Below, piece after piece: positions 52,930-60,506 of a DNA stretch of 64,000 nucleotides. How positions within the stretch are numbered: position 1 is the stretch's first letter; the number at the start of each line of letters is the position of its first letter. Under the pieces are notes generated by a model, which did not search any database, was not told the origin of the DNA, and saw nothing but the letters and a program-made list of their open reading frames with translations. The DNA is from Alphaproteobacteria bacterium (GTDB lineage: Bacteria > Pseudomonadota > Alphaproteobacteria > DSM-16000 > Inquilinaceae), in the NCBI GenBank assembly GCA_028277405.1, contig JANQGH010000063.1, positions 1 to 64,000 of the forward strand. Reading direction: 5' to 3'. The position numbers and the translations under genes are program-made.

Positions 52930-54842
52930 CCATGACAGGCTATTCCCACACTGGCCCGGGCCAGCAACTGCAGATCGTCGTCGTCGGCCATGTCGATCAC
53001 GGCAAGTCGACCCTGATCGGGCGCTTGCTTTACGACACCGACAGCCTGCCGGACGGCAAGTATGAAGAGGTCAAGGCGGTCAGCGAGAAGCGCGGCATGC
53101 CGATGGAGTGGTCGTTCGTGCTGGATGCGTTTCAGGCCGAGCGGGACCAGGCGATCACCATCGACACGACCCAGATCTGGTTTCGGACGGCGGCCCGGCC
53201 CTATGTCATCATCGACGCGCCGGGCCATCGCGAGTTTCTGAAGAACATGATCAGCGGAGCGGCCCTGGCGGAGGCGGCCCTGCTGGTGGTCGATGCGGAG
53301 GAGGGCGTGCGCGAGCAATCGCGGCGCCACGCCTATCTGCTGCATCTCCTGGGCCTGCGCCAGGTTGCCGTGGTGGTCAACAAGATGGACCGGGTCGGCT
53401 ACGCCGCCGAGCGATTCCATGAGGTCAAGCAGGAGATATCGGCCTATCTGGACAGTATCGGCCTGACGCCAACCGCCATCGTGCCGATCAGCGCGCGGCA
53501 TGGCGACAACCTGGCCCGGCCGTCCTACAAGATGAGCTGGTATGACGGGCCGACGGTTTTGACCGCGCTCGACGGCTTTCACCCGATCTCCGCACCGTCG
53601 GACTTGCCGCTGCGCATTCCGGTCCAGGACGTCTACAAGTTCGACGACCGGCGGATCATCGCGGGCCGGGTCGAAAGCGGCCAGATCTCGGTCGACGACC
53701 AGATCGTGTTCTCGCCGTCGAACCGCATTGCGACGGTGAAGAGCCTGGAGGCGTGGGGTTCGCCGCAGCCGCCGATCCGCGCCCGGGCCGGCCAGCCGGT
53801 CGGCATCACGCTGGATGAACAGGTGTTTGTCGAGCGCGGCGACATCATCAGCCACGTCTCGTCGGCGCCGGTCTTGAGCAATGTATTCAGGGCCACGCTG
53901 TTCTGGCTCGGTCACGCGCCGCTTGCCGTCGGCAACCGTTATCGCCTGAAGCTGGCGACGGACGAGGCCTGGGTGACGGTCGAGGCAATCGAACACACCA
54001 TCGACACCCAGACGCTGGCCGACGAGGACGCCGATCACGTCGACCGCAACGGCGTCGCCGAGGTGATCCTGCGCTCCACGGAGATGCTGAGCCTGGACGC
54101 CTATCGCGCCAATCCGGCGACCGGCCGCTGCGTCCTGATCGACGGGTACGAGACCGTCGCCGGCGGCACGGTCAGTCTGGAGGGCTATCCGGATCAGCGC
54201 CGGCAAAAGGGGCCGAAGTCGGAGAACCTGACGGCGGTCGAGCACTTGCTGACGGCGGATGGCCGCGGCCGGCGCAACGGCCACCGGGGCGCGGTGGTCT
54301 GGTTCACCGGGCTGTCCGGCGCCGGCAAGTCGACCTTGGCGATGCAGGTTGAACAGCGTCTGTTCGCGCTGGGCATGCAGGTCTATGTGCTGGACGGCGA
54401 CAATGTCCGGCGCGGCCTGAACCGCGATCTGGGCTTCGCGCCGGAGGATCGGGTCGAGAACATCCGGCGGGTGGGGGAGGCGGCCGCCCTGTTCGCCGAT
54501 GCCGGTGTCATCGTCATCACCGCCTTCATCTCGCCCTATCGCGGCGACCGGGACAAGGCGCGCGAGGCGGCGGCGGAGGACGGCTTCCACGAGGTCTACA
54601 TCAAGGCCGATCTGGAAACCTGCGAACAGCGCGACCCGAAGGGCCTGTACCGCAAGGCGCGCGCCGGCGAGATCAAGGAGTTCACCGGCATCTCCGCCCC
54701 CTATGAGCCGCCGGAAACCGCCGAGCTGGTGGTCGACACCATGACCCACGACGTCGAGGCCTCGGTCGATCTGATCGTCGACTACATCCGCGACCGTCTG
54801 GTGATCCGCAACCGGCCGACGGCCGTCGCCACCGGACGCTGA
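52926..54842 (+). CDS. cysNC: Bifunctional sulfate adenylyltransferase GTPase subunit / APS kinase
   Basis: A 638-residue fusion. The N-terminal CysN GTPase has GHVDHGKST, DAPGHREFLKNM and NKMD, followed by the beta-barrel domains to about residue 430. The C-terminal APS kinase has the P-loop GLSGAGKST near 460, GDNVRRGLNRDLGF and the FISPYRGDRDKAR segment with its serine. It couples GTP hydrolysis to APS synthesis and phosphorylates APS to PAPS. GTG 52926 or ATG 52932 can be the start. The next gene follows after five bases. Confidence 0.96.
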   Translation: MTMTGYSHTGPGQQLQIVVVGHVDHGKSTLIGRLLYDTDSLPDGKYEEVKAVSEKRGMPMEWSFVLDAFQAERDQAITIDTTQIWFRTAARPYVIIDAPGHREFLKNMISGAALAEAALLVVDAEEGVREQSRRHAYLLHLLGLRQVAVVVNKMDRVGYAAERFHEVKQEISAYLDSIGLTPTAIVPISARHGDNLARPSYKMSWYDGPTVLTALDGFHPISAPSDLPLRIPVQDVYKFDDRRIIAGRVESGQISVDDQIVFSPSNRIATVKSLEAWGSPQPPIRARAGQPVGITLDEQVFVERGDIISHVSSAPVLSNVFRATLFWLGHAPLAVGNRYRLKLATDEAWVTVEAIEHTIDTQTLADEDADHVDRNGVAEVILRSTEMLSLDAYRANPATGRCVLIDGYETVAGGTVSLEGYPDQRRQKGPKSENLTAVEHLLTADGRGRRNGHRGAVVWFTGLSGAGKSTLAMQVEQRLFALGMQVYVLDGDNVRRGLNRDLGFAPEDRVENIRRVGEAAALFADAGVIVITAFISPYRGDRDKAREAAAEDGFHEVYIKADLETCEQRDPKGLYRKARAGEIKEFTGISAPYEPPETAELVVDTMTHDVEASVDLIVDYIRDRLVIRNRPTAVATGR

Positions 54843-54847
54843 CCACC

Positions 54848-55615
54848 ATGCCGGGACATCACCAGGCCGTCGCCGACCTGGCGCTGGCACAGGCGGCGGC
54901 GCTGCGCGCGGGGCGCGCCCTGCGCGACCAGCAGGCTGCATTGGGCGATGTCACCGCGACCATCGGCCGGGACGTCAAGGCGGCCGGCGACAAGGCGGCC
55001 GAGGCCATCATCCTCGGCATGCTGCATGATCTGTCGCCGCACCCGATCTTGAGCGAGGAGGCCGGCTGGCACCGCGAGAAAGGCGACGGCGGCGTGCTGC
55101 ATTGGGTGATCGACCCCCTGGATGGCACCGGCAACTATGTGCGCGGCGTGCCGGTGTGCTGCGTCTCGATCGCGCTGATGCGCGGCGAGGCACCCCATCT
55201 CGGCGTCGTTTACGATTTCAACCGCGACGAGCTGATCTCGGGCGAGGTCGGCAAGGGCGCCTGGCTGAACGGTCGGGCGATCAAGGTTTCCGACGTATCG
55301 GACAAAGCGGCGGGGACGCTGGGCACCGGCTTCACCGTGCGCCGCGACTATTCGACCGAAGCCCTGACGGCGTTCGCCAAACTCGTGGCGCCGTGGCGCA
55401 AGGTGCGCATGATCGGCGCCGCCGCGCTTTCCATGGCCTATGTCGGCATCGGCCGCTTCGACGCCCACACCGAAGACAGCACCATGATCTGGGACGTCGC
55501 CGCCGGTGCCGCGATCGTCGAGGCGGCGGGTGGCCGGGTTCGGATAGACCCTCTGGATGATGCCGGCATCGTGAACGTCTACGCTGACAATGGGCGTCTC
55601 CCACTCGACGGATAG
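54848..55615 (+). CDS. CysQ-like inositol monophosphatase-family phosphatase
   Basis: A 255-residue protein of the inositol monophosphatase fold. Metal sites are in ILSEEAG, VIDPLDGTGNYVRGVPVCCVSIAL (DPLDGT) and the late IWDVAAGAAIVEAAGG. Its place directly behind cysNC, with five bases between, fits a 3'(2'),5'-bisphosphate nucleotidase that removes PAP left by sulfotransfer, but inositol or fructose bisphosphatase activity cannot be excluded. The N-terminus lacks a signal peptide, so it is cytoplasmic. Confidence 0.85.
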   Translation: MPGHHQAVADLALAQAAALRAGRALRDQQAALGDVTATIGRDVKAAGDKAAEAIILGMLHDLSPHPILSEEAGWHREKGDGGVLHWVIDPLDGTGNYVRGVPVCCVSIALMRGEAPHLGVVYDFNRDELISGEVGKGAWLNGRAIKVSDVSDKAAGTLGTGFTVRRDYSTEALTAFAKLVAPWRKVRMIGAAALSMAYVGIGRFDAHTEDSTMIWDVAAGAAIVEAAGGRVRIDPLDDAGIVNVYADNGRLPLDG

Positions 55616-55672
55616 GGGCGCCCAAAACCCGCCGGGATGCTGTGTGCGTCCCCGATGGCAAGAGAGGTCGCC

Positions 55673-56896
55673 ATGCCGAGCGAAAAGTTGGAGTTTCCGG
55701 GCAGCCAAGGCCACACGCTGGCGGCCCGGCTGGACACGCCCTCTGGCCCGATCCGGGCCTACGCGCTGTTCGCGCACTGTTTCACCTGCGGCAAGGACAT
55801 TCTGGCGGCGAGCCGCATCGCCCAGGCGCTGAATGGGCATGGCATTGCCGTTCTGCGCTTTGACTTCACCGGCCTGGGCGCCAGCGACGGCGAGTTCGCC
55901 AACACCAACTTCTCCTCAAACATCGGCGACCTTGCCAAGGCGGCGGACTTCCTGCGCGATACGCGCGAGGCGCCGAAGATCCTGATCGGACACAGCTTGG
56001 GCGGGGCGGCTATTCTTGCGGTCGCCGGCCAGGTGCCGGAGGCCACTTCCGTCGTTACCATCGCGGCGCCCTCCGACCCGGGGCATGTCTCGCATCTGTT
56101 TGCCGACGCGCGCGACGAGATCGAGGCCCAGGGGGAGGCGGAGGTGATGTTGGCCGGCCGCCGCTTTTGCGTGCAAAGGCAGTTCCTGGAGGACATCGCC
56201 GACCACGCGCTGGCCCAACGGGTCGCGAAGCTGAAGAAGGCCCTGATCGTGTTTCACGCGCCCGGCGACGACACGGTCAGCATCGACAACGCCACTGACA
56301 TCTTTCTGGCCGCGAAACATCCGAAGAGTTTTGTGTCGCTGGACGATGCCGACCATTTGCTCAGCCGGCCGACCGACGCCGCCTATGTCGCCGACATCGT
56401 GTCGGCCTGGGCCGACCGCTACATCGCCGATCCGGCCACGCCCAAGACTGTCTACCCCAAGGCCGTCGAGGGCACGGTCGTGGTGGAGGAAACCGGCTTC
56501 GGCAAGTTTCAGCAGGCGATGGCGGCCGGGCCGCACAAGCTGCTGGCCGACGAGCCGCCGTCGGTGGGCGGCGACGATACCGGGCCGACACCGTACGATC
56601 TGCTTACCGCCGGCCTTGGCGCCTGCACGTCCATGACCATCCGCATGTATGCCCGCCACAAGAACCTGCCTCTCGACGGTGTCCATGTCGAACTGGCGCA
56701 TGACAAGATCCATGCCGACGATTGCGAGCATTGCGAGACCGAGGACGGCAAGATCGACCGCATTCGGCGCAAGATCACCCTGCGCGGCGATCTGGACGAC
56801 GCCCAACGGGCGAAGCTGCTGGAAATCGCGGACAGGTGCCCCGTGCACCGCACCCTGCATTCGGAGGTCACGATCGAGACCTCTTTGACGAGCTAG
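55673..56896 (+). CDS. Alpha/beta hydrolase–OsmC fusion protein
   Basis: A 407-residue two-domain protein. Residues 1-260 are an alpha/beta hydrolase with the nucleophile Ser in [12 protein letters not shown], and oxyanion-region GLGASDG. Residues 275-407 are an OsmC/Ohr-like domain with a cysteine in [17 protein letters not shown] and a second in [11 protein letters not shown], the expected pair of peroxide-reducing cysteines. The fusion is known in proteobacteria and may couple hydrolysis with peroxide removal. ATG 55673 ([10 protein letters not shown]) is the start; the frame to 55637 is unlikely. Confidence 0.92.
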   Translation: MPSEKLEFPGSQGHTLAARLDTPSGPIRAYALFAHCFTCGKDILAASRIAQALNGHGIAVLRFDFTGLGASDGEFANTNFSSNIGDLAKAADFLRDTREAPKILIGHSLGGAAILAVAGQVPEATSVVTIAAPSDPGHVSHLFADARDEIEAQGEAEVMLAGRRFCVQRQFLEDIADHALAQRVAKLKKALIVFHAPGDDTVSIDNATDIFLAAKHPKSFVSLDDADHLLSRPTDAAYVADIVSAWADRYIADPATPKTVYPKAVEGTVVVEETGFGKFQQAMAAGPHKLLADEPPSVGGDDTGPTPYDLLTAGLGACTSMTIRMYARHKNLPLDGVHVELAHDKIHADDCEHCETEDGKIDRIRRKITLRGDLDDAQRAKLLEIADRCPVHRTLHSEVTIETSLTS

Positions 56897-57058
56897 CGTC
56901 TCGCCCCGGGGATGATAGCGGCCGGCGCGCGCAAAGTGGTTGCCGAGAATGTCCATTTCTGGTTCATCGAACCCTGTGATCCAAGGACGGTCGAAATGGG
57001 GGCGGACGGGTAGGCATCCGCCTGACTTGGGAAGCGTGCGAATACACTTGGTCAACAG

Positions 57059-58279
57059 ATGCTGAATGCTCTGAAAGGGCGGATTGTCCTCAAGCTGGCT
57101 GTCGTGATCGTTATCGTGGCCATTCCGGCCGCGTTCGCCTGGCTCGCGGTCCAAGGCTTCGTGGTGCGCAACGCGGTCGTGACGGCCGAACTCGGCATGG
57201 TGCGTGCGCCGATCGCCGGACAGGTCATAGAAAGCCCGCCGCCTGTCGAGATCGTCCGCGATGACAGCGCGCGCCAGGTTATCCTGCGCGACCCGCTCAG
57301 CGATCGCGTCCCAATCGACGCGCTGACCGCCGAGATTGAGGGCGTATCGCGGGCGATCGAGACTCAGCAGGCAAACCTGGACTGGCATGACCAGCTCATC
57401 GCCGAGCGGGAAGATGAGCTTCAGTCCGCGCTCGCGGGTATGCGCCTTGTGCTGCAGTTCGAACATGATTCGATTGATGCCGACATCGCGGCTCAACAGG
57501 CACGGATCGTCTATTTGGCGTCGCAGAACGCACGCCTCCAGCGTCTTCAGGGCACAGCCGCGTCGCAGGCGAGCCTGGAGGAAATGACGGCCGAGCTTGG
57601 GGAGGCGCGCGCGAATCTCGAAAGCCTTCGGGCCCGGGGCTTGCGCGTCGAACAGCAGCGATTGCTTCTCAGCCAACGTTTGCCGGTGGCCGATTTCGCG
57701 GGTCTCGGGGTGACGCTGATCGATCATCTCAACGATCTCGCCATGGCGCGGCAGTCGACCGCCATTCAGCTTGCTGATCTCGAAAACGCCAGGCTGGAAC
57801 TTCAGATGCGCCTCGAAAGCCAGCAGCAGGCATTCGATCTGCAGTCGGAGGCGGTTCTGACCGCCCCGCCGACCAGTGTCATTTGGGAGGTCTTCACCGA
57901 GCCGGGCGCCTTTGTCGCGCTCGGTTCGCCGCTATTCTCATTCGTCGATTGCGATCGACGGCTGGTCCAGGTGGCCGTCGATGATGCGACGACCGAACTG
58001 CTTAGCCCCGGCCAGGCGGTCGAAGTCCATCTCTATGGCGACCGGGCGCCGATCCCTGGCCGGGTTCGGGGGGTGTACGGATCGGGCGGTCAGGCAACCG
58101 AACGCGCGTCGCTAGCCGCCAGTCTTTCCGCGATCGGCCCGAGAGATGCCATCGTCTTGATCGACATCGAGCCCGCCGACGATTTGTCGCGCCAGTACCG
58201 TCACTGCGATATCGGGCGCACGGCCTATGTCGCATTCGACGGCATCGGCGCTTTCGAACCGTTCTTCAACCGGTTCTGA
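57059..58279 (+). CDS. HlyD-type membrane adaptor, unlinked to a transporter
   Basis: A 406-residue protein with one N-terminal membrane helix (VLKLAVVIVIVAIPAAFAWLAVQGFVV) and a periplasmic part. The lipoyl half (VVTAELGMVRAPIAGQVIE) is followed by a long coiled coil (about 105-265) and the second half with VIWEVFTEPGAFVALGSPLFSFVDCDRRLVQVAV (split) as in HlyD/EmrA and Alg44-like proteins. No transporter or polysaccharide synthase is co-transcribed; the convergent genes downstream encode CDF-like proteins. The C-terminus (GIGAFEPFFNRF) is unrelated to the usual adaptor end. Confidence 0.8.
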   Translation: MLNALKGRIVLKLAVVIVIVAIPAAFAWLAVQGFVVRNAVVTAELGMVRAPIAGQVIESPPPVEIVRDDSARQVILRDPLSDRVPIDALTAEIEGVSRAIETQQANLDWHDQLIAEREDELQSALAGMRLVLQFEHDSIDADIAAQQARIVYLASQNARLQRLQGTAASQASLEEMTAELGEARANLESLRARGLRVEQQRLLLSQRLPVADFAGLGVTLIDHLNDLAMARQSTAIQLADLENARLELQMRLESQQQAFDLQSEAVLTAPPTSVIWEVFTEPGAFVALGSPLFSFVDCDRRLVQVAVDDATTELLSPGQAVEVHLYGDRAPIPGRVRGVYGSGGQATERASLAASLSAIGPRDAIVLIDIEPADDLSRQYRHCDIGRTAYVAFDGIGAFEPFFNRF

Positions 58280-58287
58280 GGAAATCC

Positions 58288-58339
58288 CGCATCACCCGGC
58301 CGCATCGCTCGGCCGCATCACCCGGCCGCATCACCCGGC
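58288..58339. repeat. Four tandem copies of a 13-bp unit
   Basis: The unit CGCATCACCCGGC occurs at 58288-58300, 58301-58313 (variant CGCATCGCTCGGC), 58314-58326 and 58327-58339. The array starts 9 bp after the stop of the adaptor gene, and its last copy covers the stop codon of the CDF-like gene on the other strand. Probably a slippage-prone intergenic minisatellite; no T-tract suggests a terminator. Confidence 0.85.
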
Positions 58340-59248
58340 CATGGACAAGGCGTCCGGGCTGCCGGGTTCTGGTGCCTTGGCGGGAAAGACCGAGACAAAG
58401 GCGTGTTCGACCTTCTGCTTGATCGCGTCTTCAACGGTCCGGCAGGTCTCAAACGCCGCTTGCACGGGCGCGCCGTCGTCAAAGCTGAGGCCGATCTCGA
58501 TGTATTTGTGATAGCCCACCCGCCGCGTGCGAATGAAAGGGACGCTGGACCAGTTGTCGAACTGATCGACGATCTCGCGCACGACCGCCAGCTTGTCTCG
58601 CTCGTCGATCGGCGCATCCAGCAAGGTCAGAACGCTCGAGGTCAGCATGGTGACCATCGTGTAGAGGATCGCGCAGAGGACGAAGATCGCGCCGATACTG
58701 TCGATCAATGCAAACAATTCGGGGTCGGGGATGACGACCGCGGCGGTCGAGATGGTCACGGCCACCGACGATGCCAGCATGATGATGCGGTTGCGGATCT
58801 GGCCGCGCAGAATGATGGAACCGTCGGACCGGTTCGCCCGGACCATGCCCCACAGACACGCCGCATTGATCATCACATTGATGTACGAGAAGCCGGCAAA
58901 CAGCAGGCAGATGACGTAATTGGGTGTTTCGACGCCGGCGATCAGATTGGCGATGATCCGGCTGCCGATGAAAACGGCACTAAGGCCCATGCCGGCGGCG
59001 ATCGCGATCTGTACCAGGATTTGGATTTTCTCCAGCCCGAATTCGAACTGGCTGAATTTCCGCCGGTTGATGGCCAGCAATATCGTCAGCGAGAAGATGT
59101 CGATGATGTAAAGCAGTGTCGCGCGTATGGCCTCGCCGGTTCCCGATGCCGACCCGGACATAAAGCCCAGCCCGATGATCGGGACCGCCATCGCCAGATC
59201 GGCGAAGAAGGCGCGGACCAGCGCGCGTTCATCCGGCGACAGGCGCAT
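58331..59248 (-). CDS. Cation diffusion facilitator-like protein lacking the canonical metal ligands (downstream copy)
   Basis: A 305-residue membrane protein with about six helices (residues 1-200) and a C-terminal ferredoxin-like cytoplasmic domain (FIRTRRVGYHKYIEIGLSFDDGAPVQAAFETCRTVEDAIKQKVEH, split), the CDF layout. The TM2 motif (EAI followed by H and D three residues later in CDF proteins) reads EAIRATLLY, and the TM5 segment reads MLASSVAVTIS where H and D are expected, so the four zinc ligands appear absent. ATG 59248 gives MRLSPDERALV, matching its paralogue; the frame to 59344 does not. It lies 114 bp after that paralogue. Confidence 0.7.
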   Translation of the reverse strand: MRLSPDERALVRAFFADLAMAVPIIGLGFMSGSASGTGEAIRATLLYIIDIFSLTILLAINRRKFSQFEFGLEKIQILVQIAIAAGMGLSAVFIGSRIIANLIAGVETPNYVICLLFAGFSYINVMINAACLWGMVRANRSDGSIILRGQIRNRIIMLASSVAVTISTAAVVIPDPELFALIDSIGAIFVLCAILYTMVTMLTSSVLTLLDAPIDERDKLAVVREIVDQFDNWSSVPFIRTRRVGYHKYIEIGLSFDDGAPVQAAFETCRTVEDAIKQKVEHAFVSVFPAKAPEPGSPDALSMAG

Positions 59249-59362
59249 TGCCCTTTTCCCAACTGTTGAACGCTTCGGCCTCGACGGGCCGTGACAACTG
59301 CGGTCTGGTTCTACATCTGACCGACGAACACTGGCTGACGCCAACGGCTAATAACACGACGA

Positions 59363-60289
59363 TCACGAGCTTTGCTCCAGCGCCGCCAGCGCGTCCGGGT
59401 CGCCGACGTCCCGGTGCTCCGCCGGGAACACAGCAACAAAGGCGTTGTCCACATTGCGCCTGATGCCGTCTTCGATGACGCCGCAGGCTTCGAGCGCGGC
59501 ACCCATCGATGTTCCGTCATCGAAGCAGAGGCCGATTTCGATGTATTTGGTGTAGCCAAGCCGCCGTGTTCGAATGGTGGTGATGCTGGCCCACCGGTCA
59601 AAGTTTTCGACGATCTCGCGCACGACAAGCAGCTTGTCCTGCTCGTCGATCGGGGCGTCCAGCAAGGTCAGCACGCCCGATTTCAGCATGTTGACCATGA
59701 TGTAAAGCGTGACGCCCAGGACGATGCAGGCGCCGATCGTATCGATGACCAGGAACAGAGACGGATCGTTGACGACGATGGCCGCCGTCGAGATTGTCGC
59801 CGCGACGGAGCTGGCCAGCATGATGAACCGGTTCTTGATCTGCCCTTGCAGAATGATCGACGGCGCGCGTTTCTGCTCGCGAACCAGCCTGACCGCGAGG
59901 TACGTGTTCTCCAGCACGTTGACGTAGGAAACGGCCGCGAACAGGAGGCAGAAGACGTAGCTCGGCGCCTCGCGGCCCGTGGTCACGTTCTGGGCAATCC
60001 GTTCACCCATGGCAAAGGCGCTGACCGCGATGCCAAAGACGATAATTATCTGAACCAGGATCTGGATCTTCTCGACGCCGAACTCGAACTGGCTGAACTT
60101 CCGCCGGTTGATCGCCAGCATCATGACCAGCGCAAACAGGCTGATCAGCAAGCCGAGCCCGTTTCGGATCGCTTCGCTCAAGGCCGATGCCGAGCCGGAG
60201 AGAAAGCCCAGTATGATCAGCGGGGTTGCCGTGAAGACATCGGCCACGACCGCGAGTGTTAGGGCGCGTTCCGGCGGCGAGAGACGCAA
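59363..60289 (-). CDS. Cation diffusion facilitator-like protein lacking the canonical metal ligands (upstream copy)
   Basis: A 308-residue paralogue of the preceding protein, with closely similar RRKFSQFEFG(L/V)EKIQILVQI and LTLLDAPIDE(R/Q)DKL segments. The N-terminal MRLSPPERALTL leads into six helices and a ferredoxin-like C-terminal domain (TIRTRRLGYTKYIEIGLCFDDG). TM2 reads EAIRNGLG where CDF transporters have H and D, so metal transport by the usual site is improbable. The pair may transport another ion or act as a sensor. The start is preceded, 31 bp away, by a 65-bp nested palindrome. Confidence 0.7.
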   Translation of the reverse strand: MRLSPPERALTLAVVADVFTATPLIILGFLSGSASALSEAIRNGLGLLISLFALVMMLAINRRKFSQFEFGVEKIQILVQIIIVFGIAVSAFAMGERIAQNVTTGREAPSYVFCLLFAAVSYVNVLENTYLAVRLVREQKRAPSIILQGQIKNRFIMLASSVAATISTAAIVVNDPSLFLVIDTIGACIVLGVTLYIMVNMLKSGVLTLLDAPIDEQDKLLVVREIVENFDRWASITTIRTRRLGYTKYIEIGLCFDDGTSMGAALEACGVIEDGIRRNVDNAFVAVFPAEHRDVGDPDALAALEQSS

Positions 60290-60319
60290 CGGTATCTCCA
60301 GAAGCGAAAGAGGCCTGAT

Positions 60320-60384
60320 CCTCTTTTAGTCGCGCGGCCCGGCCTTGGCCATCGAAAGCCAAGGCCTGCGCGCGCGCCAAGAGG
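60320..60384. repeat. 65-bp nested palindrome in the CDF/MocR divergent region
   Basis: Three pairs of complementary arms are nested: CCTCTT (60320-60325) with AAGAGG (60379-60384), CGCGCG (60331-60336) with a matching CGCGCG (about 60368-60376), and GGCCTTGGC (60341-60349) with GCCAAGGCC (60358-60366), with loop CATCGAAA. The total is 21 paired bases. No T-tract follows on either strand, which argues against a terminator. It lies 31 bp upstream of the CDF-like start and 123 bp upstream of the MocR start. Confidence 0.75.
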
Positions 60385-60409
60385 ATTCGTACCGGAATTG
60401 TATCGATTT

Positions 60410-60472
60410 ACCTCAGACAATGTTTCGATTGCCGCAGGACAATGTGTGTGCAATATGGGGTCAATCTGAGGT
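60410..60472 (+). promoter_or_regulatory. Repeats upstream of the MocR gene, candidate operator
   Basis: A direct repeat GACAATGT lies at 60416-60423 and 60438-60445, with starts 22 bp apart, two helical turns. An inverted pair ACCTCAGA (60410-60417) with TCTGAGGT (60465-60472) flanks it. MocR-type regulators are known to bind direct repeats near their own promoters. The element ends 34 bp before the MocR start, so autoregulation is a reasonable inference. Confidence 0.55.
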
Positions 60473-60506
60473 TAAGTCGGGCAATTGCCCCCCAAGCGAT
60501 ACTGTC

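Noticed and set aside
52755..54941. 728-residue open frame on the minus strand
   Set aside because: It is antisense to cysNC, which has all expected motifs; no homologous features on this strand.
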